Below, piece by piece: positions 45,301 to 58,849 of a DNA stretch of 64,000 nucleotides. The notes under the pieces are model-generated. The model saw only the letters and a program-made list of their open reading frames with translations. It made no database searches and was not told the DNA's origin. This DNA is from Chaetorhynchus papuensis (Eukaryota; Chordata; Aves; Passeriformes; Rhipiduridae). The stretch spans positions 62,001 to 126,000 of the forward strand of contig VWYX01000253.1 of the NCBI GenBank assembly GCA_013396525.1, given 5' to 3'. How positions within the stretch are numbered: the first letter of the stretch is position 1; the number at the start of each line of letters is the position of its first letter. A program made the position numbers and the translations under genes.

Positions 45301-48300
45301 TGTCTGTCTGGGAGCCGGAGCCGAGCCTTGGCACTTGCAGCTATGTGTGCTGGAGCCAGGCACTGGTGCCTCGTACGGTCCTGTGGGTTTGCCGTAGTGG
45401 CTGCTCAGGGTCACATTCACGACGTTGTCAAAAGCCCTCAACACCCCCACAGCCTTAAGGGTGCCCCAAATCCACACCCTCCTGGTCATCGAGTGCTTCC
45501 CAGGAACAATACGGAGATCTCCAGGCCTGTTTCTCCAGGGAAATCACTGCGACACCAATAGCATCTTCAGCTGGAGCCTGGCTTGGCTCCACTGACATGT
45601 GGCCAACACCTACAACCCTTCCTCTCCCTCCCAGCAATTTGTTTTGTTTCCTTCAACATTTATAGGTCAGCTGGAGTCAGGAGAGCTAATGAACGGGAGC
45701 ATGGCCCCAGGCACTTCCCAGGCTGTTATGGACTAGGGACAGGGTGGGATAGGGATGGAGAATGCTCCAACAGCACACAGCTGATTTGGGAATCCCTGCG
45801 TTTCAAGGGTGGTGCAGGTCCAGTTCAGAGATGATGGAATTGACTTGTGGTGAAAGTGAAAGGTGAAGGTCTTCATAGTGAAGGTCTATGAAAAGAAAAT
45901 TAGGAACAGTTTAATATTCATCACATCAGGGAGACCAAACACTGTGTTATGTTAAACAGTAAAATAGAACTGTTATTTTGTAACCTTTAAGCTATATTCA
46001 GATTTATGTTCTCACCGTCAGACCGGATCAAAGGACTTCCTGGGAAATTTATTTGAGGAAGGTTTTTGGGACATACACCTGTGATGCTGCTCTACTGGCG
46101 CACTCAAGACTACGACACCAGTCACAACTCTTCCTTGTTGTCACTCAGCATTATTTCCAATGCAGGAACCAACCTGCACATCCGTTCTCTGGTGTGGAAA
46201 AGTGCCAGATCCAGGCAAGGAGACTGGGACCTCTCCAGCATCTCTGCTAGACCACTGGGGGTGCCCAGTTCAGGGAGAGGTGAAATGTGAAAGCCGCCTC
46301 CTGGTCCCTTGCTGCTGGTAGATCCCACTCAGAGGACACAGGGATCAGGCTCAGAAGCCACAGCCATGCAGCAAGGGAGCACCAGTGTGAGCACCAGGCC
46401 TTCGCCCTGCCACCCGTCTGCCCTGCAGCCGCAGCACCTCCCAGCACTGCTGTGGCAGGAGCTCCTGGAGGCAGCATGGGATCCAAAGAGCACACCAATG
46501 TCAGAGCCAGGACAAAGTCTGGCAGGACACGGAGAGGTGCGAAAGGCGAAGTGCTGTCACATGTGCCTGGTCCACGTGACTGCCAGTGCAGGATGTTGCC
46601 CACACTGTCTGCCCGGTGCTCTGCACTGGCGACACACATTGGGCCAAGACGGGGATGTCTCCCACCATGCATGTCTCCTGAAGAAGGCACAGGAGCAGGG
46701 AGAATCATCTGTTCCTGTGGCTATTGGGTACCTGGGACATGCTGTGTGGTGCGTCCCAAGACAATCCCGGTCCCCTGGCATGACCACGCCAGTCCCCGGT
46801 GGGGTGCGGGGCCGAGTGGGTGCGTGTGAGGTGCCCACGCACCCCAGCCACAGCATTGCCTTTCATGGGGCTTTGTCCACACCATCACTAATAATATCAA
46901 GGTGTTCTGCCAAGTTACTTCCAGCAAACCTATGACTTCATTCAAAGTGACAGGGGACCTGATTTATTATACTAACGAGCAAGCGATAAATAAACATGAC
47001 CTGAGAGAATCCCAGTCCCACAATTCCATTCTTGTTCGGCTCCTTGGGGGAGATGAAAGGTTTCCTACAATTTCCCAGTGCTACCCAGAATCTCCCCTAC
47101 TTGATCTGCCAAAGCTTTCTCCTGCTGTCGACCCTGGCATTTGATTGAATTGACAGAAGCGGCTTATTAATTGTACTAATGAGGGGCTCAGCAATATGGA
47201 GCGGTGGAGAGAGTCCAGTGTGGCTAATAAAATGCTCAAAGCTGAGCAGAGCATAAGGTCACCGTGTTGCCAGGCTACTGGCTAAGCTGCCTGGAAAACG
47301 AGTATGTGAACCAGTAGGTGACTCTGGGAAAAATATTGCTCCAGAACTCACATAATTAATAGGACAGTGATGCTTTATTTTCTTAGGAAGAATATAGAGC
47401 AGGGAGTGTGCGAGCTCACAGGCGTCGCAGCTGAGCGGCTGGGGTGGCTGGGGGCTGCGGGAGCTACGCTGGGGGCGGGATAACAGGGTCTCCTCCTCTC
47501 CCGGCCTTTTCCCAACATGTTCCTTGTCTCAGGCATGCAGGAGACCAGAGCCAGACTTCAGAAGAGGTCCGAGGAAGGTGTCCACACTGTGACGGTTTGG
47601 TGTGGCCTGAAGGGAGATTTTGGATATCTGGTAACAATAAGGGAACTGCCCCGTGTTTGACCTGAGCTAGTTCCCCAAATACCACCGCAGGGAGAGATAA
47701 ACAAGGCTAATTAGAACTAACGATAACCGTAAATTTGGCAAGGGGATGTTCTCGGGATCTCTGATCTCTCGAGACAGTAATTCCTGCTGGGAGTTTACCA
47801 CACAGCCCCCAAGGGTTTATAGCAATAAACAGGAATATTTTTGCTCCACTAGGAAGGAAAAAGGAAAAGAAAAGGACAAATACTGATCTTAATCTCTTTA
47901 TTTGCAACTGGTTTTGGAGCCCCCATTCAAGTTCTCCAAATTGCACCTCACCAGGGGAGCTTATTCTCATACCAGACTGTTATCTGAGCAAAGCTCTGGA
48001 GCACGAGCCTCTGCCTAAAGCAAACACTGGAAAAAGGTCATTAATCTTTCAGGCTCGTGTGGGACCTGCAGCTGTGGCACTAGGGGCTCCCACATGCCCC
48101 CTGTGCTGTCTGTGAGGCTTTGTGGGCTGCCAGCTCTGTGCTGGGAAGTGTCAGCGGGGTTCCTGCACATGGAGGGATCTCCAGGGGTCTGGACTGTCCC
48201 CTCAGCACAGAGCTGCAGGCCACTGTGCCATGTACTGGGTCGGCACTGATGTTTTTCCCACTCTGTCGGCAGGAACAGACTTTCAATCTGCCATCAGATG

Positions 48301-51300
48301 GGCTTGGGATTGCCTTTGGGAGAGACGGGTCGATGTGGCTGTGGTGGCCAGTGAGCGGCCACTGCTGAGCCACAGAAAAGACGCTCAGACAACTCAACAG
48401 AAAGGTCCCTTACAAAATCCACCACAGAGAAATGAGCCAAAATGACATAAATGGCTTTGCCTGCAGATGGGATCATGGAGGATTTATCCATCTAAACAGA
48501 GAGGCCCATGGAGCCCTTCTAACTGCTGTGGGTGTCCCTGGCTGTGTGGAGCTGAATCCTGGCCCTGTTCCTGGCCATGGACTGGCTCCTGGGGAGGTGC
48601 TGGTTGCTGCCACGCTGTCCTGGGATAAGCCATTTGCTGTTCCTCACAGTGGTGGGATGTTGGGGCAGGCAAGAGCACAGGGTGCCCCAGGCCCACATTC
48701 CTGGCGGGGCGTGTGGCCTGGCAGTAGGGCTCAGACATCACCTGCAAGGTGGTAGGGTGGGAACAGAGGTGGAGGGGCAGGAAGGGGGAAAAGGCAGCGT
48801 CTCTCCATGCTGCGCCTCAGCCCCAGTTCGGGCTGCCGAACAATGCCTGGAAAGGTGATGGGGAGATGGGAAGTGTGGGGGGAATGACAGGACACGCTCC
48901 AGTTGCCTGTGCCCTGCCCCTGCCAGATCCTGGCAGGCTCCCTTCTGCTGGCATTTCCCTCTGGCCACAGTCTCATTCCTGGCCCCATGGCTCTCTGTCC
49001 CACAGCTTCCTGCCCCACGGCTCTCTGCTGTCTCAAGGAGCCGCCAGCCCTTCCCTCCCAAAGTCTTTTTTTCCCTTCTCTGGAAGCCAGTGGATCTGAG
49101 GCTCAGGTTTCCAAGGTGGAAAAGCAATTTCTTCCCCTGCAAATTGCCCCTGTTTTGTTTTGTTTCCTGACTCTTCTCACACAGCCTTGGAAGCCGGGGC
49201 TGCTGCCACTGGAGCAGCTCACAGGTGCTGTGGTGGCTCTCCCTGGCACCCAGGGCCACCCCAGCGAGTATGAGCCCCCTGTGAGCTCTGCCCAAATTTT
49301 CCCATGGATGGGTGCAGGAGCCAGGTGCCTTTCACAGGGAGCTGCTTGCACCCCTGGGCTCAGCAAGTGAAAGCTGGCTGAGCACAAAGCTGCAGCTCAA
49401 AGCAGCCCCCCATGCCACAGGGTGGGTGGACAGCATTTCAGCAGAGTGCAGGGCCAGAGTTAGGGTTCCTGGGCTCCAGTATCCAGATGGGACACAGCCC
49501 CAGCCTCAGCATGGCCTCAAGCCTGGCTCAGGTGGGATTCTGGGTTTTTTCAGGCAAAAATGGGTGATATGAATCCTCGGCTCACCCCAGGGGTCCATGC
49601 ATAGCCTCTGAAACCTCACCGAGACCTGTGCAGCATTAGGGATGTGCAGAGGTGCAGACTCTGCTCCAAACAGGCTGGTCTATGGATTCCACCTCATAAG
49701 TGGGAGTTTTGTCTGAATTCCCCCACGAGGGAAGTGAAACTAAAGAATTCCTGGTGTGAAGGCTCTGCCAGCACTGATGCAGCCCACTGTCCTGCTGCCT
49801 AGGGTCTCTTGGGCAGGGCAGACCACTCCGTAGTATCCTGCCCTCACGCCCGCTCCCCCCGTACCGAGGATACCGAAGGCCCCCCTGCCAAGTTCCTCTG
49901 CCTGGCTCCTCTTACCAGCTTGAAATTCACTTGGGAAAAAAATACTTAGACTAACAAATAACAACCCTGGCGGCTGGCCAGTGATTCAACGGCTCCAAAA
50001 ACGAAGCCGAAATTTGCAGCTGGCCACACTCCCTGCCTGACTTGGCAACAGCGCTGCTGTCTGAACACCTGCCAGGGCCAGGAGCGACTGTGGCGCCCGC
50101 AGCGGAGCGCGCCGAGCCGGCCGCGGGGCATCGTGCGTGCCCTGGCACCGCTGCCGGGCCGCCGAGTGTGGCTGTACCTGTGCCCCGGGCTTTATTCTCA
50201 CAGAAAGGGATCTTCTGGCTCCCGGAGCAGCTCTGCCAGGACAAGGAAAATGCCCTGGAAAAAAATGTTTGCAAACAACACTGCTGCCGTGGGAGGCAGG
50301 GTGCACGGCGGAGCTCTCCGGGTTCAACACCGCAGTGTGCTCAGCATTCCCGCATCCTGTGGACCCGCGGCCAGCCAGACTGGCCCTTCGTCCCACCCTG
50401 GGCAGGCTGGTTATCACTGCCTGAGCCAGCTGAGCAGCAGCTCAGCCGGGACGGGTGCTGCCGGGGCGGCGAGGGAGCCGGGGCTGGCTGGGCAGGGGGG
50501 TCAGTGCAGTGCTGGGGAGTGAACAGCCGGCTGAGAAAACGCAAGAGAGGCTGGCAGAGGGTCGAGGATCCAGCAGAGAAACACAAACTTTGATAATCCT
50601 AAATGACACGGAGGCAGAGAGGTGGAGGGGAGCGGAGGAGAGAAGCAGGAGGCTGTTGGAGGGGCAGGGCACTGGGCTGCAGCCCCTTGGCCTCCGCATG
50701 CCCAGGAAGGGGTGTCATGTGGAAAGGTAATTGGATCCCGGGATTTACTCAACGATACTGTGGATTATTTCACAGCCATCATGTCACAGTGTAATCTTGT
50801 TATGGCATTACACAGCCACGTGCACGTGCAGCCCTATTGTGCCCATGGCTGGTGACACATGAAGACCTGCCCAGGATGTACCTTTGTTGAGGCTTGGTCT
50901 GAGACCAGACAACAGAGAAGGGGGTCAGTTAGTCAAGGGTGGCTGGTGACAGCTGGGACCTGGGATTTTCCAAGGCACACAAGAGGCTGGGACAGGGTTC
51001 CGTGGCTTTGTGGCAGAGGGCTGAACCCCCGGGTGCAGGAGGAGCACTGGCAGGCGGCAGCGTGGCCATTCCTGCCGTGGTGGTACTGGGGCTTGGGTTC
51101 TCACCCCCAGCATGGGCTCCTGGGGCAGAGGAAAGAGGCGGCCACGCAGCTTGGAACGCGGCAGGGGTGCTGGGGCTGGTTCTGACAGAGCTCAGACACG
51201 TAGAGAGAAATTCCCCATCCTGGGAGAACTGAGCCCTAGGCATCCCAGGGGAGCATGGCCAGGGCATCCCACAAGGCAAAGAGGGCTGGGATGCTGCAGG

Positions 51301-52869
51301 AGACCTGGGAGCGGGGTCGGCAGCTGCCACTAGCCCTGCGACAAATACCTCCTGCGAGCCCAGACCATGTGCCTCCCCTCCCGCTCCCTGCACCACAGTT
51401 GGCTGCTTTTCCGAAGCATAACAGAGGCAAATCCCGTCTCGGAGACAGTGAAAACACAGCTCACCCCCACGAGGTGTGTAAGAATAGCAGATGAGCCAGG
51501 GCAGGCAAACAGCCTTGACCACAGCTTCCTGCCACAGGCCCAACAAGATGGAGCTGGAAGAGTCCCTGTGTCTCTGCACTGGGGCATCTGGAGCCGAATG
51601 GGGACTCGGGGGGACTCACGGTGCTGCCTGGAGAGGAGGGTGGCCAGTGCAGGGGTCTAAAGCCAGCTCACCTGGGCTGGTGCCTGGATCCCCGAAGACA
51701 GAGGGTGGAAGGAAACCCTGTCATCCTCCTCCTCCCTCGTCCCTCCAGCTCAGGACAGGGAAGTGAAAATCACAGGGCAGCATCAAGAGCTGCCACCACC
51801 CAAGCCACGGCACTGGGCACTGTGTGATTAATCATGTTTGGTGCTTGTGCCCTAATGAACTTCCACCCAGAAAGTAAGTATTTGTACCCGGCAGCAACAG
51901 GCTTAATCAAAAACAAGCTTTTTGAGTGTTTTTTGTTTGCTCCCAGCTGAAACATGGAAATCTGAAACGCTGCAGATCAGCCAACTCTCCCACAGCAGCT
52001 TTCCAGCAGGTTAACTTTGAACTGGGATGATAACAAATTATCTGCTAAACACACATGTGGAGGGAGCTCAGTGCCAGTGTGTCTGACTTGTCTTTAGCAG
52101 CTCCCGCTCTAAAATTCTAATTTTCTTTGACGTTTTGTATCACTCAATTTTGTTCCTTTAAGCCTGTAAACCAGGGAAGGGGTAGCATTACCTTCATCCT
52201 AAGATGAAGCATGACCTCCTGCTTTAAAACAAGGGCTGGCTTTATTTATCCCCAGGCTCGGCTTGGGGAATAACAGAAATGTTTGTTGTCCCACAAAAGA
52301 CTGGCTTACCAGCTATTATTAGAGAGGGAATGGCAATTTGGAATGAGCAGCTTATTAGGCACATTTAACCCTGTTCTCTGAATACGGAAGATCAGGGATT
52401 TATAACTGGGGTTGTTGCAACTATTTTCTGCTGAGGGTGTTTGGAGCCAGCACGGTGCACCCACCCTGTGCCCATGTAGCTGTCGAGGCGTGGGTGGTTG
52501 TGCCACCGCAATGGGTCAAAAGTCAGTTCATGGGGCACCTGCCCAGTTGAGGAAGTAGTTCTGGCTTGCACAAAAGACTCATTAAATTGCTTTATATAAC
52601 TCCTCCTGCCTGTAGAGCTCAGTCACCAGAGTGTGCGTAAACCCAACACAAAACAGCACGTGGAGAAGGCAGGACTGAATTTGCTGGCAAGAGCTAGTTT
52701 TGATGGACACTTCACAGTGTCCAAACCTTATCTCTGGTAACGTTGACTTGGAAGGCAGGACTTGGGGTCTGTAAATATATTTTCTTCCCCAAAACAACCT
52801 TCTTTCTGCTCACCACTATGGACAACACTATTTCAGAGAGAGAAGAGTGGGACCTGATCTAGTGTGTGG
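42336..52869. other. GC-rich LRIG2 upstream interval, nearly CR1-free
   Basis: No coding gene recognised despite many GC-driven open frames. AT-rich islands with POU, forkhead and homeodomain motifs stand out at 42510-42600, 46900-47290 and 51820-52350. A small CpG-dense patch lies at about 50090-50170. Confidence 0.6.
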
Positions 52870-52959
52870 CATCTCGGCCCATCGTGGGGAGGTGGAATTA
52901 AAAGATCTGTAAGATCCCTTCCAGCCTGAATGTTTATATGATTCTATGATTCTGTGATG
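52870..52959 (+). mobile_element. CR1 LINE tail
   Basis: 'gatcccttccagcctgaatg' followed by a repeated 'attctatgattctgtgatg' tail. Plus sense, about 90 bases. Confidence 0.8.
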
Positions 52960-53045
52960 ACCGGCAGAGTGGGCAGAATGGGTAGAGCAAGTAGGGTGGG
53001 TGGGCAGAGCGGGGAGACCATCCTAGTGGGATGGGGTGGGAGGAG
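52960..53045. repeat. purine-rich degenerate repeat (GGGCAGA/GGGTAGA)n
   Basis: Irregular copies of gtgggcaga, gggtagag and gtgggtgggcagag directly follow a CR1 tail. May have grown from the CR1 end. Confidence 0.5.
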
Positions 53046-56000
53046 GGTGCTGACAAGTGGTGGATGTGGCAGTGAAGCAGCAGCTTCCCAAGGGACAAGC
53101 CACCTGCATCCTGACCCGAGCTTCACTGCTGGCAGGGCATAAAATCCCGGTCTCTGTGGCAGCAAAAGGCAAAGTCCCCAAAGCCTGTTCTGGGGCCAGG
53201 GCTGCCTCCAGCTGTCAGTGTACTTTGGTGGTGCTGGACTTACGCCTGTGTTTGTGCAGGGAGGGCACCTGACCCACTTCAGAAAGAGCCGTCTCCAAGC
53301 GAACCAGCCACGGGCACTGCTCCTTGTTCCCTTCTGCCCAGGGTCAGGAATGATGCTGGGCTGGGCCCTGGGAGGGAGCAGAGCCTGCAGGGTGTCCTCC
53401 CTGCCCAGAACTGGGGCCCGCTCCCTGTCAGCAGCAAGCCTGTGTTGGGGCACGCAGCAGCAGTGAGCTCCTCTCCAGGGATCTTTCCTCCAAACAAGCA
53501 CGGTCAAACAAAGCCAGGGGGACAGAGGCTTTCCTGACATTGTTGGTCCAGGCTCTTAAAGAACAGTACAAGAGGGGTTTTGGAACAGGCAGCACAAGTA
53601 TGTATTCACACATGCACACAATAGGTTGTGTGCTCAAAGTGTGGGATGGGAGCACACCGTGGCCATCCTGCCACTGGACCCTGCCAGCAAGGGGAAGATG
53701 GAAACAGTGACACACTCAGCCACGCAGAAACTGCCAGTGTTGGCTTTCCTGTCTCCCCTGCTCACCTCCATGCAGCCTGATGGGCTGGGGGCTGGGCATT
53801 TGAAGAGACAGGTGGCTGCACTGGCTGGGGCACTGCTGGCAGTGTGGTGCAGGTACCACCTTTCTCTCTCTTTTCATTACTGGTGGCCTCTAGGGGACTA
53901 TTTTGGGGGAATGTTAAGGTACTGAGCCAGCCCAGAGAGGGAGAGTGGGGCTGAATGGTCTCATGCTGCTGCCATCCATGGGGGCAAGAGAGTTCGGGGC
54001 ACCTGGGTAGGGATGCCAGGAGACAGTCACACAGACTAATGTCCCCTCTGCCCCGCCCCCGCTTGGCCCCACGAGTGGGGTCATGTTCACTGCACAGACA
54101 CAAATGTGACTCCAGAGGTGGTCCTCCTGAGAAACCCAGTCTGAACCACCAGGAGCTCACCTGAGGGCTCTGCATTCCCCTTACTGGTGCAGGAGAATGG
54201 GAGCATGTTTCTGCCTTCCTCACTGCAGCTTCTGCCTTTTTCCCCTGACAGTCTTCCAGATATGGAGCAGCCCAGACTCTGCAGCATGGGGATCTGCACT
54301 GGTGCTGGCCTGGAAGAGGGAGAGGGCTCAGTGTCTTCCCCGAGGATGGAGAGGTGCTCGGCCCCAAGGAGCTGCACACATGGCCCCGGGGTGACCCTCA
54401 CGGCCCACTCCACCAGTGCCTTCCTTCCTAAAGGCTTGTCATCTTGGCCATCCCAGTGCAGCTGCACAGACAGTCAGGGCTCCCAGGTGGAGTGGCAGAA
54501 GCAGGCTCCATGCTGTCCATCAGTTGTGCGTTCAAGCCAGGAAATCCCAGCCGTCTGGTACTTGCCAGGCTCCAGTTTAAAAATACCTAAGGAAAATAAT
54601 CCTCCAGACTCATCAAGGCCAAAGCAATTCTGGGCAGGTTTCTGGACAAATACTGGGGTTTGTGTTTTTGTCTGTTCTCAGCAGGCACTTGTCTCAGCAC
54701 TCACTGCCTCCCCAGGGACTCGTGGGGTTGGGATATCCCAGTGGCCATCCCAGCCACGTCGTGACTTGGGAGGGGAGTGTCAGGCCGGATGTTCACGGTG
54801 TGCCACGGGGCAGGAGTGCGCAGCCCTGTTTAGCAGCAGGAGTGGCCTGATAGCAAGTGAGGCCATAGCGTGTTTGGGAGTGAGGTGTCTCATGCCCAGG
54901 CCTGTGGCACTCGCCCTGGCCAGTGCTTATCCGCTGTTTCAGCCTCCTCCTTCTCCATAACCAGTGTCGTCCTGCTCTGTGGATCTCTGGATTCCACACA
55001 TTAGTGTCCCAGAGCACTAAGCGGGTCTCTCCAGTGATTACCCCCAACCTGGGAGCACTGAGGCTGGCAGTCACCAGAAGCAGCAGGAATAGATGCCCCA
55101 GTGCTGTGGAAAACCCTATGTGACTGGGTGGTGGGACCAGCATGGCCAGGGACTGGGAGGCATCTTCACAGGTGTCAGGGTCAACTGGTCAATCCTCTTG
55201 GCTCTCAGGCTGCCTGCAGTCCTTTCCCTTCCTCTTCAGACCTATGAGAGTGCCCCGAGTGCCCCAAGCGCCCCTGAGATGATGCAGGACCAAAAATGTC
55301 AAGTACTACAGAGAGAAGACTGGCTTTGTGCAAAATCCCAAGAAAACAGCTGCTATAGATGCTGCAAAGGAGCACCAGAACTGGAGCACAGCCTGGAGCT
55401 CCAGCTCATCCCCATGATAATACTACCCTGAGCCCACTGAAGGTAGCATCCTCCCAGAAGCAGCCCAGTCAACAAACCCATCAGCAGTAGAAACTGATCC
55501 TAAAGATGCATTGTGTGGAGAGGGAGAGGTGCTGAAGCCTGTTTGGAGATCAAGAGACACGGCTAAGAATGCCACCAGCCTCTTGACAGCCAGGGATCAC
55601 ACAAGGCAGGCTGAAACCAGGCGGAAACAGGCTCTCTGGGCAGGGATACAAGGGAGAATGAAATGCAGGTGAGGTAGTGTTATTGACATATGAAGTTATT
55701 TGGTGCAGGATATGGTTAAATTATTTGCAGAGCCCCCACCTTTTCCTCCCCACCCCAAGAACAGGAATAGAGTCATTAAAACAGCATGTTCTGGGACAGT
55801 GGAGATCCCATGGGAGATCTGGACACAGTGAGAAGTACACCCACGACTGTGGCCTGACCCGGTGCCTTTGCCTCTTGCCTCAGGGGTCCCCAGCTCTGCC
55901 AGAAAGCTTTTGGATAAAGACGATCCCAGCATCTGGTGTATGTAGCAGAACAGGATCTTGTGCTGGTCAGACTGGTTTGGGTGACCCCAGCTTGAGGACA

Positions 56001-58607
56001 ACAACAGTGTGGCTGGGATGCAGTTGGGTGTTCGTGCAGCAGCATCACCTCTGTGTCTCCTACAGCACGTGGTGATGCTCCATTCCAGTGGGCTGTCACT
56101 GCCTGGGGTGAGATTCACCCACCAAGCCCCTCATGCCAGAGGAAACACCAGCCCCTTCCCTGACCTGCATGGAGGCACTGGCAGCACTGGCTATAGACCC
56201 TAAAGGATGAGTTAGTTACCTGCTTGAGTGGAGGACTGGTGCTGCCAAGACGTGCCTGTCAAGCAGCCAGAACTTGGGAAACGAGGAAGAAGAATGTGGA
56301 AAGAACAAGTCACTGCACTGGGAACATATGGGATAGAAATCTGCTGGGAAGGACAACAGCCCACACACCCCTTGGAGAGAGAGCAGGGACCCTCGTGAGC
56401 GAGTCCTCACAGAGCGTTGAATTAGAAAGTAATTGGAAAGGAAATTGAACAGCCTCACTTTCCATTGGGTCCAGGAAGAACCACAGAGGTCTTCCATGAC
56501 GTTAGTGGCCATTTTGAACATCTTAGCAGGCCCTTTGTTTCTAAGGCAGATTATTTTCTAAACAATGACAGAGGCCATTACAGCAATAGACCCCTGAACA
56601 ATGTCGTGCCTATATCATCCATGGAGGAGAACTTGCACATTCCGTGAGGACAGTGATCCGATGCCTTCTCTTCCCCATTCATTGTCACGGGGTGCCAGAG
56701 CCTGGAAGCTTAGCTGAAGTGAAATGTGAATCCAAAAGTTCAGAAAACCCTTTTCCACAGCCTAGTCAGGAAACTAGGATGGATATCTCAATAGAACAGA
56801 CTTTCCCAAGAGATTTCCAATAATTCCTGGATTTGGACTCATGTTGTTACTTCTCTTATCAAGCAGGACATGTGTATTCATGACAAATGAGGACTAGACT
56901 TTTACATCTGCTAGAGACATTAATTCCAAGAGAAATCAGAGCTAATGATTATGTTTTGAGATTACTAGAGGTCCTTAGTGTTTACAGTGGAGCACAGAAA
57001 GCCTGAATTTGTATTGCTCTGCTGAGGTCTCTCTCACATTCTGGAAATGAAATGGTTTAGCTATCCCGGACGTTGAACTTGATTAGTGTCCACAACAAAT
57101 GCAGTCAGAAGCAGGACTGCAAGGCTGCTTAGCATTGCTTTTCAAGGACAGCTTTGTTGCCCAATATCCTGAAACAATATCCTGTTTTCCTCACAAGAAA
57201 AAAATTCCTAATGGGATTAATATTAAATCCGTCTTTTAAAGGAGACAAAAATGCAGCAGCACAGAGCAGGAAGGACTCCTTCCCATTTTCAGTAAGGTGG
57301 AGAAGCAGCAGGAGCAGCAGGCACAGGAACAGCAGAGATGTCCTGCAGCTTCTCACCTGCCCTTCCAGCCCATCACTGCTCTGGCAGCTCCCTGCTCACT
57401 TCAGCTCTGCCATCCGTTGCCTCCTGTTTTGCGCATTACTCTAAAACCCACACACTGGGGCATTGCACATCAGTGCCAGATGAAGGGCATGCTCTCTGAC
57501 TTCATCCATCCCAGCAGCATTGGGTCTTCTCAAAGGAAGCTGGAAGACCCAGCTGGGGTCCCCCACAGCACTTCCCACTGCTTGTCCCCAGCAGAGCGGA
57601 GCACTTGAGTCTAGGTAGGATCTTAAAGAACAGCAGAGACAAGTGGCTCTGTATGATCCAAAATCGCCCCTTTGAATTGTTTTTTATCTTGTTGTCTAAG
57701 CAAAACAGAGCGCAGGCCTCTCCCTGCTCAGTCACACAAGAACAGATGGATCAAGGGATCCTCCCACCCACTCTTTGCATTACGGTGTCTCATCTCAGAA
57801 GTGGGTGAAAGAGTTGGTTGTAGTCCCTGGCCTTTTATTGAGTGCACCTGGTCCATTCAGTGCCTCAACACGCTCAGAGCACACCCGCGACCATGCTTGC
57901 TGTGATGGAGGAGCAGTGGTTCCTTTGATATGGAAGCGCTCGCACTTCCCCACAGCTGCTCCGTCTCCGTCTGGAGTATGGCTGTTTATTCCCTTCTTTC
58001 CCTTCCTTGGCTCACAGTTGAAGTACACCACTCTTCTTTTGGCTGTAAAACAAATTAGAGCATTAGACATGTGACCCAGAAGTCAAGTAGTGTCAATAGG
58101 CTTTGGGAGACAGCAGCGGAGAAAAACATTCCCAGGTAACAGTCCCTTTTGTGCAGGACTTGGGACACGTGGGGAGTGAAGAACACGGGATGCAGAGCTG
58201 CCACAGGCTGGTTTGCACCCAGAGGTTAGGAGCTCTGCTTGGGATGGGAACATGCTACCAGCAAGGGCCTCTCCCACACACTGAGGTGTTGGGCACACAG
58301 AGCCCAGGACTGTTTTATCCTGCAGAACCAAACTGTGAGTGGAATGGTGAGGGCATCCAGCTTCTTCACATCCCTGGGCACAGAGGCCCAGCTGAAATAA
58401 CTGTGATCCATCACAAATGTCCCCCCCAGCAGTGTGTCCTTACTTCATGGGAGCACAGCTGCTAGCATGGGCTGGCAATGCTCAGAAATGTTGTGGTGAA
58501 CACAAAAGCACAGTCGTCAGGCAATGGATTTTAATTTTATTGGATTTTTAAGTGCTGATGGGTTTTAATACAGGCACTGTGCAGCACTCTGCACCTGAAG
58601 GAGTCCA
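52960..58607. other. GC-rich interval left of the second promoter
   Basis: No gene, CR1 or RNA recognised. Composition drops to AT-rich between about 56.4 and 57.3 kb. The largest open frame (54187-54960, plus strand) has no recognisable domain and is likely chance. Confidence 0.55.
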
Positions 58608-58731
58608 GGACCCCAGGGGGCAGGGCCAGGTACGCCAGCAATGGGGCCAGGACTCCCGGGAGTAGGGTCAGGACCCCCAAGAGCAGGGCCAGGAACCCCA
58701 GGAGTGGGATCAGGACTCTCGGGAGGGATGA
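58608..58731. repeat. 21-base minisatellite, about 6 copies
   Basis: Units start at 58608, 58629, 58650, 58671, 58692 and 58713, with consensus GGACYCCCRGGAGYRGGGYCA. Each is 21 bases except the last at 19. It lies about 400 bases upstream of the right-hand promoter start. Confidence 0.9.
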
Positions 58732-58849
58732 CGGCCCGGCAGTGAGTGTCAAGGGGACCCCCTGTTCCTGCCCAGAGAGTGGAACTCCTGAGCCGAGTCA
58801 CTCCGTGGAACAAGTTCAGGGAAGTCCCGCGCTGCCGCTGCGCCGGGCA

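Noticed and set aside
54187..54960. 257-codon plus-strand open frame
   Set aside because: GC-rich region with many overlapping frames on both strands; no domain, signal peptide or splice pattern recognised.
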